DNA of 64,000 bases from Micrasema longulum. Lineage: Eukaryota; Arthropoda; Insecta; Trichoptera; Brachycentridae. How positions within the stretch are numbered: the first letter of the stretch is position 1; each line of letters begins with the position of its first letter. The position numbers and the translations under genes were made by a program. Positions 1-9,440 of this stretch are shown here, piece by piece. The stretch is from the NCBI GenBank assembly GCA_022494885.1, contig JAGVSM010001293.1:39892-103891 (forward strand), read 5' to 3'. The notes under the pieces were generated by a model. The model had not been told where the DNA came from, searched no databases, and saw only the letters and a list, made by a program, of their open reading frames with translations.

Positions 1-387
1 TATGCCATCGAATGCTGATCGTAGTAGGAGTAGTAAATTGACAAAACTCCAGCCATATTTACTGAAATCTTCCGCCGCATCAGTGAACATTATGATTGTT
101 TTCTACGTCTGTAATTACGGGTGTAAAAGTGCAACGCCACCACTAGAGCCAGAAACAGAAGAGTCAGTGGTGTAACGGTGGTGATTACGAAGAAAAAATG
201 ACAGAGGTGTGTCTGCTGACCATGACGCGTCTGGCAGTACGCCATGATTTCCCCCTCCTTCAATGATAATAAGACTTAGTACATAAACATTATAATATTA
301 TTATAACTAATAGTTAAGGACTGCTGTTTAAGTTAATTTGTAAAAAAAAGTAAAATGAAATGTATAAATAAATACACGTTAAATATA
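1..387. other. No gene recognised
   Basis: Mixed-composition sequence with no ORF of note and no repeat that recurs elsewhere in the window. It runs up to the TA target site of the foldback element that starts at 388. Confidence 0.4.
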
Positions 388-749
388 CAGGGTGTTCTTT
401 AAACCCTGTCACATCCGAAACCACAATGATCAGTGTGGGCAAGAAGACATATAAGCATATTTAAAAAAAAATTTAGGACAAAGAAATCTTTTGAAAATAA
501 AATATTTAAAAAAAACAAATGGTTGCATATTTCTGCAGGGGAGAAGTGAGGAGAGCGCGGTGCAGTATCAGACTCCCCCCTCCCCCTCCTCGCTTCTGCC
601 CTGCGGAAGTAAGCAACCATTTGCTTTTTTGATATTTAATTTTTTTAAATTTTATTCGTTCTAAAAAAATATTTTAATGTGCCAATATGTCTTCTTGCTC
701 ATACTGATCATCGTGGTTTCGGATGTGATAGGGTTTAATGAACACCCTG
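388..749. mobile_element. Tc1/mariner-type foldback MITE (362 bp)
   Basis: The two ends are long imperfect inverted repeats starting CAGGGTGTTC and ending GAACACCCTG, and the element is flanked by TA on both sides (386-387 and 750-751). The similarity continues inward for about 70 bp (ACATCCGAAACCAC...AAGAAGACATAT matched by its reverse complement near 685-730). There is no transposase, so it is non-autonomous. A TA duplication and a CAGGGTGT terminus fit the Tc1/mariner superfamily, but the assignment is by terminus only. A diverged half-copy lies at 42786-42850. Confidence 0.75.
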
Positions 750-1150
750 TATATATATAAACGAACGTATGACTAGATTTTTGTTTTTTATAGTTTTAAA
801 GTTGATTTATTTTTAATATTTTTAAAGGTTTATTATTTTGTTTCTTTTTATATTTTATTTTTAAAACGGTTGAGAACACCTGACCTCTTTTTAGGAGACA
901 TTTATTATTATACCTAGGGCATTCAATATACATTGCAACAGTACCAACAATTCAATGATTTATGATTTTTGCTATTTCGAATATACCGCGTTATCTTTAT
1001 TTTTTTATTTATTTATTTTTTACCTATGTATTTTAAGTATTAAAATCGTAAAGTTATAACAAATAACAATGTATAAAAAACTGTGTAATATGTATGGATA
1101 TATTGTTATTATATTATTTCATAATTTCGTAAAAAAAAAACACTCTTATG
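750..1150. other. AT-rich spacer, nothing recognised
   Basis: Very AT-rich with poly-T/A runs. No gene, RNA or recurring repeat was seen. Confidence 0.4.
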
Positions 1151-1354
1151 TTAAATGTATTTATGTTTATGTTTATAAAAGGCATTTGTGGCGTGTACAC
1201 TAATAAAATAAATATTAAAATCTATAACCTTATTCCACTGTCTAATAAAACAATTAGAAATGAGAAAATGTTCAAAAAGGCTATAAAAAATGGATAGTGG
1301 AGTTGGGTAGAGAAAACTGGATTGTCGCATTCGATATTGAATCAACTGCTCCAC
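1151..1354 (-). mobile_element. Possible LINE reverse-transcriptase C-terminal scrap
   Basis: A 67-residue minus-strand frame contains RMRQSSFLYPTPL followed by HFLISNCFIRQWNKV. This resembles the C-terminal block (serine/phenylalanine-rich, then I-x-x-WN-x-LP) that closes many non-LTR retrotransposon ORF2 proteins. No catalytic motif is present and the piece is isolated, so the call rests on a short motif. It could be a chance ORF. Confidence 0.3.
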
Positions 1355-1431
1355 AAATGTATAGTTTATTTTATGTTTTTGTTATTTTATTGTGCGTCTT
1401 ATAATCTAAATAAAATATGGGTAGTCTGTAT

Positions 1432-1780
1432 TAAATGCTGCAGCGAGACTTATTTTTGGAATCTATAAGTTCAGTCATATCACTCTACTACTTCGGGAAT
1501 TACATTGGCTACGTTTTCCACAGAGGGTGGAATACAAACTCTGTTGGCTTATTTATAAATCACTGCACAACTCTGCTCCGGAATATCTTAGGGAACTATG
1601 CATTCCAAATGAACCTGCTGACAGGCGCCTTACGCTTACATCAGCTACGCCTACGGCGAGAGAAAAAGTCATTATACCTCTACTCAAACAGCGCACTAAA
1701 TTCGGTGAACGCGCATTTGCGGTCGCAAGCCGTATGGCATGAAATGCTCTTTCAGCAGAGGGGCGAGGCTGGGAGACCAA
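1432..1780 (+). mobile_element. L2-A LINE fragment (ORF2 C-terminus)
   Basis: With one frameshift near 1515-1525, this reads as the C-terminal tail of an L2/CR1-clade ORF2: ARLIFGIYKFSHITLLLREL, then VEYKLCWLIYKSLHNSAPEY, then TKFGERAFAVASRMA and a stop replacing the Trp of the usual AWNALPAE motif. Better copies occur at 18935-19422 and 32672-33035. The element stops abruptly near 1780, where the sequence switches to a different LINE tail. Confidence 0.8.
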
Positions 1781-1786
1781 TGGTTT

Positions 1787-2077
1787 GACTTTTTAATAAG
1801 AGAACGGACGCAGCAAACTCCGGGGACAACTGTTGTCAAGCGGTGGCGATACGGTTGGCTAGGCCATATACTGCGGATGCCTCCTGAAAGCCTTATCCAC
1901 GCATGTCTACGTGACGAGGCATCAGGTTTTCGACGTCCTGGACGTCCACTGCTGACTGTTCGTCGGCTGTCCATGTCAGAACTACGGGACGCGAACCTGA
2001 TTTGGGAGGAATCAAAGGAGTTGGCAGCCGATAGAGATTAATGGAGGCTCTTTGTGGATACCGTCTGCTCCAACTAG
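1787..2077 (+). mobile_element. Second LINE ORF2 C-terminal fragment
   Basis: This frame contains KRWRYGWLGHILRMPPESLI, then RRPGRPLLTVRR, then WEESKELAADRD and a stop. The W-L-G-H-x-x-R-M block followed by R-P-G-R-P is the usual post-RT C-terminal region of RTE/jockey-type non-LTR elements. No endonuclease or RT domain remains. It abuts the L2-A fragment directly, so the join at about 1780 is a chimeric or nested boundary. Confidence 0.7.
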
Positions 2078-2119
2078 GGAGCGGACATGGAATAGTGAAC
2101 ATTTACATATTGAAGCTAG

Positions 2120-2230
2120 ATAACCGATCGTCTTGCAGTTACAAAGCGCATGGACGAGTGGAATTCTAGCAATTTCAAACTATATTACTAAATTCACAAA
2201 AAACGAACTTTGAGCATAATAGATAATCCG
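2120..2230 (-). mobile_element. L2-B 3'UTR scrap
   Basis: It contains one unit of the L2-B 3'UTR motif (GTCTTGCAGTTACAAAGCGC, then ATGGACGAGTGG and AATTCTAGC). It is closest to the unit at 46870-46925. It is a fragment only, with no coding part. Confidence 0.6.
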
Positions 2231-2269
2231 CCCGGACACGAATAAAAAGATTTATGAATAAAATAAATA

Positions 2270-2445
2270 AAACAACTTTGTTTCTAACCACTAATATTTA
2301 TTTTCCACCGACCGGTTTCAAAGCAAGCTTCTTCGTCAAGGTTTACGTGACTAATGAATTGATTCCTTTATTATTTTTATCATGTTCACTAAATACTACC
2401 AATAAATCAAGTCAAATTAGTGGTTAAAAACAAAGTTGTTTTATT
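2270..2445. mobile_element. Penelope-like pLTR, inverted pair
   Basis: Two copies of a tail (AACAAAGTTGTTTT with GTGGTTA next to it) face outward: one on the minus strand at 2270-2310, one on the plus strand at 2416-2445. The minus copy is preceded by a hammerhead-like core (2305-2341). Penelope-like elements are known to carry hammerhead motifs in their terminal repeats and to insert as inverted, truncated pairs. That fits, but no PLE coding sequence is attached here. Confidence 0.5.
2305..2341 (-). ncRNA. Degenerate hammerhead-ribozyme-like motif
   Basis: Read on the minus strand: CC, TTGACGA, A, GAAG-CTTG-CTTT (stem II with tetraloop), GAAA, CCGG, TC, GGTGG. The order matches a type I hammerhead with a minimal palindromic stem III (CCGG), as described for Penelope-like elements. 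The first core base is T instead of C and stem I is only about 3 bp, so it is probably inactive. Confidence 0.5.
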
Positions 2446-2561
2446 TATTTTCTTTTAATGAATAACCACAAAGTTAGTGCTTAAAATATAAACTTTAGAT
2501 TTATGATTTTTTTAAATTAAATCTGTTGACCCTCGCATCAAATAATAGAAATGTTTTCTTA

Positions 2562-2716
2562 GTACCGGGCCCCGATTTCAATGGGAAGTCATCATTTATC
2601 TTTAATTTTATCTACTTACTCAAATTAATTCATTTTCGTACACAAATATCGGTCTTTCTTTATAGACAGTTGAAGATAACTCTGTTAACTTTCCATTGCA
2701 ATCGGGGCCCTGGTAC
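2562..2716. mobile_element. Candidate small TIR element (155 bp)
   Basis: GTACCGGGCCCCGATTTCAA at the left is matched by the reverse complement of TTGCAATCGGGGCCC...GGTAC at the right, giving terminal inverted repeats of about 28 bp. No clear target duplication was seen. A diverged copy of the right half seems to occur near 33742-33796. The superfamily is unknown. Confidence 0.5.
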
Positions 2717-3277
2717 CATTGAGTGAGTTTCCATGGCAGCCCGCCATATCGGACACAGTTTAATGGGGCCCTGGTAACTTTTTGTAAATATATCGTAATG
2801 GTTTACCCTAATTCCGAACCCATTAACAGTCCCTTTCTCACTTCTTGTCCCGCTATCGGACCACCCTTCCTCATAACTGGGACCACCGCGGAGAGGTTTT
2901 AAAAAATAATCCCCTTTTAAATGTATCCACCGCTTTCATGCCGTTTTATTTCTTTTAATCTGATTTGTAATACAACATTTTATTAAACAATTTTAATTTG
3001 TTTTTTATTTATATTACCAATGTAATTTTTTCCCCGTGCCTTTATTGCTTTTAAAGGCATTTTTTATAAGTAATTTTTCCCTACGACGACGCTTTTAATT
3101 GATTTTCCAAAATTCATTTAATTTTCTTTTTTAAGTTACTAATCTAGTTTATATTTTTAATTCATTTTTTAACTAAAAATTGTATGTTTTCTAATTTATA
3201 TTTCTGCTTTAATTTTAGATATTATTATTTAAATTTTTTAAGCATCATTTGAGGAAGAAAAAATCACATGTAAAAAA
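2717..3277. other. No gene; short GC-richer block then AT-rich DNA
   Basis: Positions 2720-2890 are non-repetitive and GC-richer, and include a second GGGGCCCTGGTA word near 2765. From 2900 the sequence is T-rich with no ORF or recognisable feature. Confidence 0.35.
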
Positions 3278-3365
3278 GAACGTCCTGCCTTAACACAGGA
3301 ATTTCCTAGCTAGTTGGGACTTGAAACAAAGAACCTCTGTGCATTTAAAAAAAGTCATTTTTCCA
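3278..3365 (+). repeat. GTCCCGAC-type retroelement 3' end
   Basis: It contains a hairpin-forming core (CGTCCTGCCTTAACACAGG, AATTTCCTAGC, then GTTGGGACTTG) followed by AAACAAAG and CTGTGCATTT. The same block recurs at 27331, 39388, 44268 and 53503. The copy at 53409-53600 shows it is the 3' part of a mobile element with an A-rich simple-repeat tail. Confidence 0.6.
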
Positions 3366-3738
3366 TACGCATTTTATCCCTTTTAAATTTGTATTTATTT
3401 TTATAATTTACCCATGCTTTTAATTGTTTTTTTTTCTTATTATTTTAACTTATACGGCTTGTCTTCTGCTTTTTTAGAGAAGAACAGCATTAAAAAATAC
3501 AAATTGCAAAACTTATGTTTATAAAAAATGTAAGTTTATTATAAGTAACATTAAATAAATGTAAAAAAACGATGTATTGATTCCTGCTTATTGGTATTAT
3601 TTAGTCTTGCCATGTGTTTTAAGAAAACTAGATACAATATTACAAATGAAAAAAAATCGTTTAAGAGTAAAAACCTAAAATTAGATGGTATCAAATTTTT
3701 TTATTTGCAACTGAGAGGGAAAGCATTTTTAAAAAGGT
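3366..3738. other. AT-rich spacer, nothing recognised
   Basis: Poly-T/A-rich sequence without gene or repeat calls. Confidence 0.35.
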
Positions 3739-3870
3739 AATATGGAAGTCTAGGCATTTAAATAGGTCTTTATGACCTGTCATTGGCTGGTTCAAATCAT
3801 TATAACTCCCTAAGGAATGAGGTTAGCATGTCTACAAACATTTAGACATACTCGATACATTGTTGATTTC
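3739..3870. mobile_element. FB foldback family, rearranged fragment
   Basis: It begins with the FB block GGAAGTCTAGGCATTTA...GACCTGTCATTGGCTGG and then jumps to the FB end (ACAAACATTTAGACATACTC...ACATTGTTGAT), so the interior is deleted. Family features are described at 19844-20412. Confidence 0.65.
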
Positions 3871-3985
3871 TCTTTTTGGTTTCAATAAGAGTATTAGATG
3901 TGCTGTTTGTGTGCATTGAAAATAGAAAAAATTATAGCAAAAAGGGGTGTTTCATAGTTTAGAAGTAGATATTATGTTGAGTGTG

Positions 3986-4166
3986 GCGGCCTCCGTGGTG
4001 TAGTGGGCAAGGCGATTGACTCAAGCACGGAAGATTTCAAGTTCGATTCCCGGTGAGAACACAAAAATTAGATGTGATTTTTTATGTCTGGCCAGTTCTG
4101 TGATGTAATTCACCACTGTACTTGGGCCTTCTTGCCTTTTGTGGTGCAAAAAAAATAAATTAAATA
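3986..4166 (+). mobile_element. SINE A (tRNA-derived), copy 1
   Basis: The head is tRNA-like: GTGGTGTAGTGGGCAAGGCG resembles an A box and GTTCGATTCCCGG is a good B box, i.e. an internal RNA polymerase III promoter. The body ends with the family's conserved tail (AATTCACCACTGTA...GGGCC...TTTTGTGGTGCAAAA) and an A-rich end. About 180 bp. Other copies: 15025, 20510 (tail only), 46208 and 55588. Confidence 0.85.
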
Positions 4167-5020
4167 GAATTGTCGAACCGAGAAAGTTCATCCCTACGGG
4201 AAATTGGATATAATATATAATAAATGTGTTTTCTTTCGCGCAGTAAGAATAAAATTAGGGCATTTATTAAAAAAATAGAGCAATAAATTGTGCGGCCAAG
4301 TTTCTTAAAAATTTATCGCAAAATAATTTTAAAAAACATTTGAATAAAAACGAACCACTTTGAACGACGTCACTAGTTCATATACGTAGTGTTTAAAACT
4401 TTCTGAATAATTCGTCATTTCTCTTTGTATATTAAGTCATCTTTGTATATTCTAGCCCGTAAAAATATTTTTTTTAAGTATATTGTTAAGTGTCCTCGGC
4501 ACGAGTAATCCCCAGTGAGGTCACATTATTTTTACTATCAACCATTGCTCATAATGTGAAAAGAATGAATAAATAAAAAAGTATGTAAAAATAAATATGA
4601 ATAAACTAATGTTAAGAGTGTTGTGAAAGATTTCCGGTTTACGGTGCGTCAACGGACCAATCGGCGGAACTGACCAAAAAGAAGTGGAAGAGATCTTGAA
4701 ACGTCACACGCGCAGTAATTTCAGAAATACAAAATTGAAAAAAATCATAGGTATCACTGATAATACGATACATCAAATTTTATTTTTTTAAATGGGCTTA
4801 GTATTTTTTTTTTTTTTTAAACCACTGTACTTCTTCACATTTCTTTTAGATTAACTTAAGGTTCTCGATCGATCGTTTAACGTGTCCTATGTAAATAATC
4901 CACAGATCCTGTTCATCCTGTAGCGCAGGAAACTGCCATCGCTAATTAAGTTACCAACAATAATTTCATGTCTTGTCTCTGTCCATCAGACGCGGAATGG
5001 TCAAAATGAAATATAGACCG
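4167..5020. other. No gene; short dispersed repeat at its start
   Basis: Positions 4170-4212 carry, inverted, a word (CCAATTTCCCGTAGGG with TGAAGTTCCTCATTC-like sequence) also seen at 20429-20470 and 44450-44480. The rest holds no ORF or repeat I can name. Confidence 0.35.
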
Positions 5021-5029
5021 AAAACGCAT

Positions 5030-5160
5030 CAATAATATGCCGGCCTGTATGATACAAGCCAATTTATATCACTCATCTCTGTCACCCGCGCCTGCCGCCG
5101 ATAAGAGAGGCTGTGACGGGTATACGAATCTGTCATAGTTGCCCCGATGACCCGATGTGT
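5030..5160. other. Small GC-richer non-repetitive block
   Basis: Sequence around CACCCGCGCCTGCCGCCG and CGATGACCCGATGTG stands out from the AT-rich surroundings. There is no ORF, and it does not recur in the window. Possible host regulatory DNA, by composition only. Confidence 0.2.
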
Positions 5161-6475
5161 TTTAGTAAATATTAATTTAGCATTAGCATTAGCATTGCGA
5201 GTTTTTTTTTCTAAATAACATTACCAACTGCTAGATTAATGTGTGAAATTTAATAATACATCAAGTAATTTCAATATTCGTTTCATGAAATTTCCGTTTT
5301 TAGAAAATAATGGTGCGTGCGTGGTACATTAAGCGAATACTGGTATCTACGCTGGTCTACTACAGAGACTTATTTTTGAAATCTCTAATAAGGGTCTATG
5401 AAATACTATCGAGTGAAAAAATTTTTTTTTTTTACTTAGAATAAAAATATTTTTAAGTTTATAATTTTAAATTCACGCGAAAACAATCCACTTCATAGGC
5501 CACGCCCCTAATACGCCACGATTCGGTTACACTTCAAACTTTATTTGTGAACGTTTAAAGTGAAATAGAACAAGCCAAACGTGTCGCGTTTTGACAGAGA
5601 CATTTTTTAACAATTTGTTTTAAAAAGTTATGTATTTGCCAAATTTAAATAGTAAGTCTAATTGAATGCCACTCTTTACTTTTGGCCCAAAATTTCATGT
5701 TATGTTCACGTTTAATTTAGGTGGTAATAATATTTTATTATCGCATAACTCTTTCATACTGATTTTAACTACTTCACACTATATCATATTTTTTTGTGGG
5801 TACGGTTTTTTTTTGTCGTTCACTAAAGCGTATGTTCTTTAAATTTCTTATTCTTGCTCTAAGAGCCAAAATCACTCGCAAACGAGTGAAGGCATATAAA
5901 ATTTAAAAAAAAAACACGTTTTCAAAATATCCATGTTGATTTTGAAAATACAATTTATTGTTCTATGTGCATTTCACTTTTTTAAAGCGGTATTCGTGGC
6001 ATTTGATAATTCCCTTTTACCTACACTGGCTTCGAGCAACGCAGATTAACAAAAAGCGAACGTGCTGTAATGAAAAATAGTATTTCACATGCTATGCTAT
6101 TTCAGTTAGCATGCTGTTGAAATGAATTATAAACAGCCACAATAATTTCAATATGTACGTATATATCGTATGTATTGAGCATCGTCCTATGTCATAATAA
6201 GCTCAATGCACTACTCGATGACTTAGATTTTGATAAATTAGACGCCCGTATATTTAGTGAGTACAAAGTTTAAAATTGATACATGTAGCGATAATTTGGA
6301 TTTTTTTACTAACCATCATCGGTGACTAAAATGTACATACGTATCATGCGCTGTCCGTCCAAAGAGCGCATGAAACCATTGCTTCCTCTTAATTTAACAA
6401 AATATTTTTTTTTAAGTATTGCATTTTATAAATTAATAATACGTCCTTATACTAACATTTAGATTACTGTTAATT
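5161..6475. other. No gene recognised
   Basis: AT-rich unique sequence. A 40 bp stretch at 5350-5395 resembles the L2-A coding start (ACAGAGACTTATTTTTG...), but it is too short to call. Nothing else was seen. Confidence 0.35.
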
Positions 6476-6800
6476 TTATTTTTGTTTTATTTAATTTTAT
6501 TTAATTTTATTTTGTGTTGTTTTATTTTATTTTGTTTTATTTTATTTTTTCATTTTTTTTATTTTGTTTTATTTTATTTTATTTTATTTTATCTTATTTT
6601 ATTTTATCTTATTTTATTTTATTTTATTTTATATTATTTTATTTTATTTTATTTTATTTTATTTTATTTTATTTTATTTTATTTTATTTTATTTTATTTT
6701 ATTTTATTTTATCTTATTTTATCTTATTTTATTTTATTTTATTTTAATTTATTTTTTTTTATTTATTTATTTATTTTTTTTTTATTTTTATTTTTTTTTT
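6476..6800. repeat. (TTTTA)n pentanucleotide array
   Basis: About 300 bp of TTTTA units with scattered C and extra T substitutions. Apparent ORFs here are low-complexity artefacts. The sequence just after it (TTTGGAAACCAACAGTTCTG) resembles 56490-56520, so the array may be the expanded tail of a minus-strand LINE 3' end. Confidence 0.95.
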
Positions 6801-7010
6801 ATTTGGAAACCAACAGTTCTGCATACATATTTATAGTAAACAAACAGATATAGTGTATAAACTCAGAACTAATAACAGATTTCCACAAAGTTAGTAAAGA
6901 TAATATTATACTTATTATATAAATACATATAAGTCCATACATATAAAAATGTTCTTTTCGTGTATAATTTTTTTTTAATAATCAAAGATAATACATTTTA
7001 TATTTAATTG

Positions 7011-7444
7011 CAATATTTGAGTTTGTCCAAATGTTAGTAGACAAAAGACTGGATTTCACCCCCTCGGGAGTCATTAAGATTAACAAATTACAACAGGGAT
7101 GGAAAATACCTTAAATAGTAAAATTGTAATGAAAGCAACTGGTCCAAGAAGAAGTTTAAAAATTGAAAAATTGTTTTCAGGCGTTGCCTAGTATGTGGAA
7201 TAATTCAGTCAGATGAATCTCTTCACAACAATAAAGGTTTCAGCTCTTTAACTTCACTAAAATCAACAAATGGAAGAATTGAAGAAATGTGGATGTTCAA
7301 ACATAGGCAAAATGGTGAATGTTAAACAGTGTGTAAAGTGGACACTTAAACCAGCCAATGACAGGTCAAAAGCCCTGTAAATGCCTAGACTTCTATATTC
7401 CCTTATTTAAGGTATTCTCCATCCCTGTTGTAATTTGTTAATTT
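7011..7444. mobile_element. FB foldback element copy
   Basis: It starts CAATATTTGAGTTTGTCC and GACTGGATTTCACCCCC, then AAATTACAACAGGGATGG. It continues with the family's interior (GCGTTGCCTAGTATG, GGTTTCAGCTCTTTAACTTC, ACAGTGTGTAAAGTGG, CAGCCAATGACAGGTC) and ends CCATCCCTGTTGTAATTTGT, the reverse complement of the left block. No ORF. Confidence 0.75.
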
Positions 7445-7550
7445 TATATTTAAGTTATTGTAAATTGGGCGGGATTAGGACAAGGATGCATGAAGAGAGG
7501 ATAAGGAGGGGAAGGGAGATGTACATATTTATTATTGTAATGCCTACTAA

Positions 7551-7679
7551 TACCCGTATGCAGAGACAAACCTTAATGTGAGGAAAGTACATTCTATTGT
7601 CTTCACCTTTGGGTTTTTCTCTTCATTTGAAATTAGAATGTACTTTACTCACCTTAAGTTTTGTCTCTGCATACGGGTA
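7551..7679. mobile_element. 129 bp MITE (TACCCG ends, TAA duplication), copy 1
   Basis: Terminal inverted repeats of about 40 bp start TACCCGTATGCAGAGACAAA and end in the reverse complement. The flanks at 7548-7550 and 7680-7682 are both TAA. A second copy of exactly the same length lies inverted at 16423-16551, where a paralogous empty site confirms the TAA duplication. A 3 bp TWA duplication suggests the PIF/Harbinger superfamily, but no transposase is present. Confidence 0.85.
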
Positions 7680-7844
7680 TAAGTTACATAATGTATTTTT
7701 AGTGTCAATTTTACATTTTACGTAAAGAGTGATGTTTGTGTAATCTATTTCTTTAAATTTTGTATTTTACTCTGAAAAAGTCCTACGAAAAAAAACATTT
7801 TTATTATACGATGTTTTACTTATTCGTATATGAAACATATGGTA

Positions 7845-8145
7845 CCGTCTACACATCCTGGCTGGAATATGTATTGTTATTTAACTAAGTATTCTGCACA
7901 GTCAACTATTCCTGTCATAATTTTGTGAAGCAGTAGTTGGTCCTCACACCCTCTGTGGTGTTGTAGAGAAGTGATTCCATGGTAGGTAGAGGCAGCGAGA
8001 GTTGATACATTAGAAATACCGGTTTTGTATTTTAAGTACTTTATAAATTTGTTCTGAACATTTTCAATTTTTATTATATATATGGCATACTGGGGATTCC
8101 ATATTTTGAGAAGCGTATTCCGAATAATGGCTTCTCACAAACTTA
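7845..8145 (-). mobile_element. Jockey-like RT C-terminal fragment
   Basis: The minus-strand frame reads VRSHYSEYAS, then IENVQNKFIKYLKYKTG, then STYHGITSLQHHRGCEDQLL. The R-S-x-x-E-Y-A-S block followed by I-E-x-V-Q-x-K-F is typical of the thumb region of jockey-clade non-LTR ORF2 (compare 28819-29405). Only this part is left; the upstream palm domain is missing. Confidence 0.7.
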
Positions 8146-8755
8146 TAATATGATAAAATTAGGGCCTTTGGATTATCAAAGTGTTTACTCATTCGAATTA
8201 CGAAAACTATCTAATGTTTATTATTAATCAAATATTAACTCCGACTATACATCAGTTGACGTCTGACACAATATTTCGAATTCGTTTATCTTTCGTCTTT
8301 CTTTCTTACTTCCTTCTTCGAGTCCGTGTTCCCACACTGAAATTAACGCAAATTGATGCCTATTTACCGCGTTCCGAAGGGTTAAAACTCCCCCGAACGA
8401 TGACGACACGGGAGTCGAACCCGTACTTTGTGACGCTTGACCGGCTGTAGAAGGAGACGTGTTATTACGTAATCTATAATTGGTCTATTTAACCCACTTA
8501 TTATTCATGGATACACGCACAATAAACGCTAATTATTATGGAGATACATGCTTTTGTTACAATGTATCTAATCCCTATTAGAGTTTTATTTTTGAAAATA
8601 AATATTTTGGACTCCTGTCGTTAGAAGCCTCACATATCACGCAAGGATCACAGTACAGCAACAAATAAAATATAATGAAGCGATTTTTATACGTAAAATG
8701 ATTAAAGGGATAAATAAAATAAAATAAATATTATCAAATTTAACCAACAATGTCA
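8146..8755. other. No gene; isolated B-box-like word
   Basis: An 89-residue plus frame at 8181-8450 has no recognisable domain and looks like chance. On the minus strand near 8405-8425, GGGTTCGACTCCCG matches a tRNA B box, but no A box or tRNA fold is seen around it. It is at most the remains of a tRNA-derived SINE head. Confidence 0.3.
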
Positions 8756-8937
8756 TACATTTGAAATCAGGGGTAAAAAAAGATAAGATTACCAATGAGG
8801 AGAAAAACGGAGTCTCCAAACTCACTGTACAAGGGATTGAAGCTGTACAATGAGTTACCTAAAGAAATAAAATAAATAGAAGGCATTGAAATATTTTTAA
8901 TTAATTTGACAAAATATGAGCATAAGAAATTTTTATA
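8756..8937 (+). mobile_element. LINE ORF2 C-terminal fragment
   Basis: The plus frame reads FEIRGKKKIRLPMRRK, then NSLYKGLKLYNELPKEIK and a stop, then a degraded tail. The Y-K-G-x-K-x-Y-N-x-L-P-x-E-I block is the usual C-terminal end of several non-LTR ORF2 proteins. Related frames lie at 24795-24992, 45285-45432 and 49210-49705. Confidence 0.6.
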
Positions 8938-9277
8938 AAAAAATGTTATGTTCTTAAAAATTTATATTAGTTATTTAGATGTTATGAACTAACTTTATAA
9001 AGCATAAATCAATAAAAGGCCACGGTACTCTGGAAAAATTGCAATTTAATTTTAGGAGACGGAAGTATTTTTTCATATTGTTTTTTCATACTATATGGAA
9101 TATTTTTATACTAATTAATTAGAATTACAAAAAACTAATATTACAAAAAAATAATCATAAAGTATCCCAAACTCTTTTAGGCCAAAAGCCCTGTGTTGAG
9201 TTGGGATACAACATAATGGAAAGTGGAAGCACGTGCATAATGAAATAAATAAATAAATAAAAATGAAGACATTAACA

Positions 9278-9440
9278 ATTGAGTTCTAGTGCCAACTCTA
9301 ATGTATGTACATGTGTATATATGTGTATATATATGTGTATATAGACACATATCTATGCACATATATATACACATATATATACACATATATACACATGTAC
9401 ATACACACACACGTACATACACCCATGCGCATACACATAA
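9278..9440. repeat. RTE-like scrap joined to (TG/TA) microsatellite
   Basis: GAGTTCTAGTGCCAACTCTA matches the RTE-like LINE (coding GVLVPTLMY) for about 30 bp. It then runs straight into alternating TGTATA/ACACAT repeats that form an imperfect palindrome. ORFs on both strands here are simple-repeat artefacts. Confidence 0.7.

Noticed and set aside
3986..4060. Possible genuine tRNA gene
   Set aside because: The same head plus a 100 bp conserved body and A-tail occurs five times, so it is a SINE.
8405..8425. Possible tRNA gene on the minus strand (GGGTTCGACTCCCG)
   Set aside because: No acceptor stem, D-arm or A box can be placed; only the B box matches.
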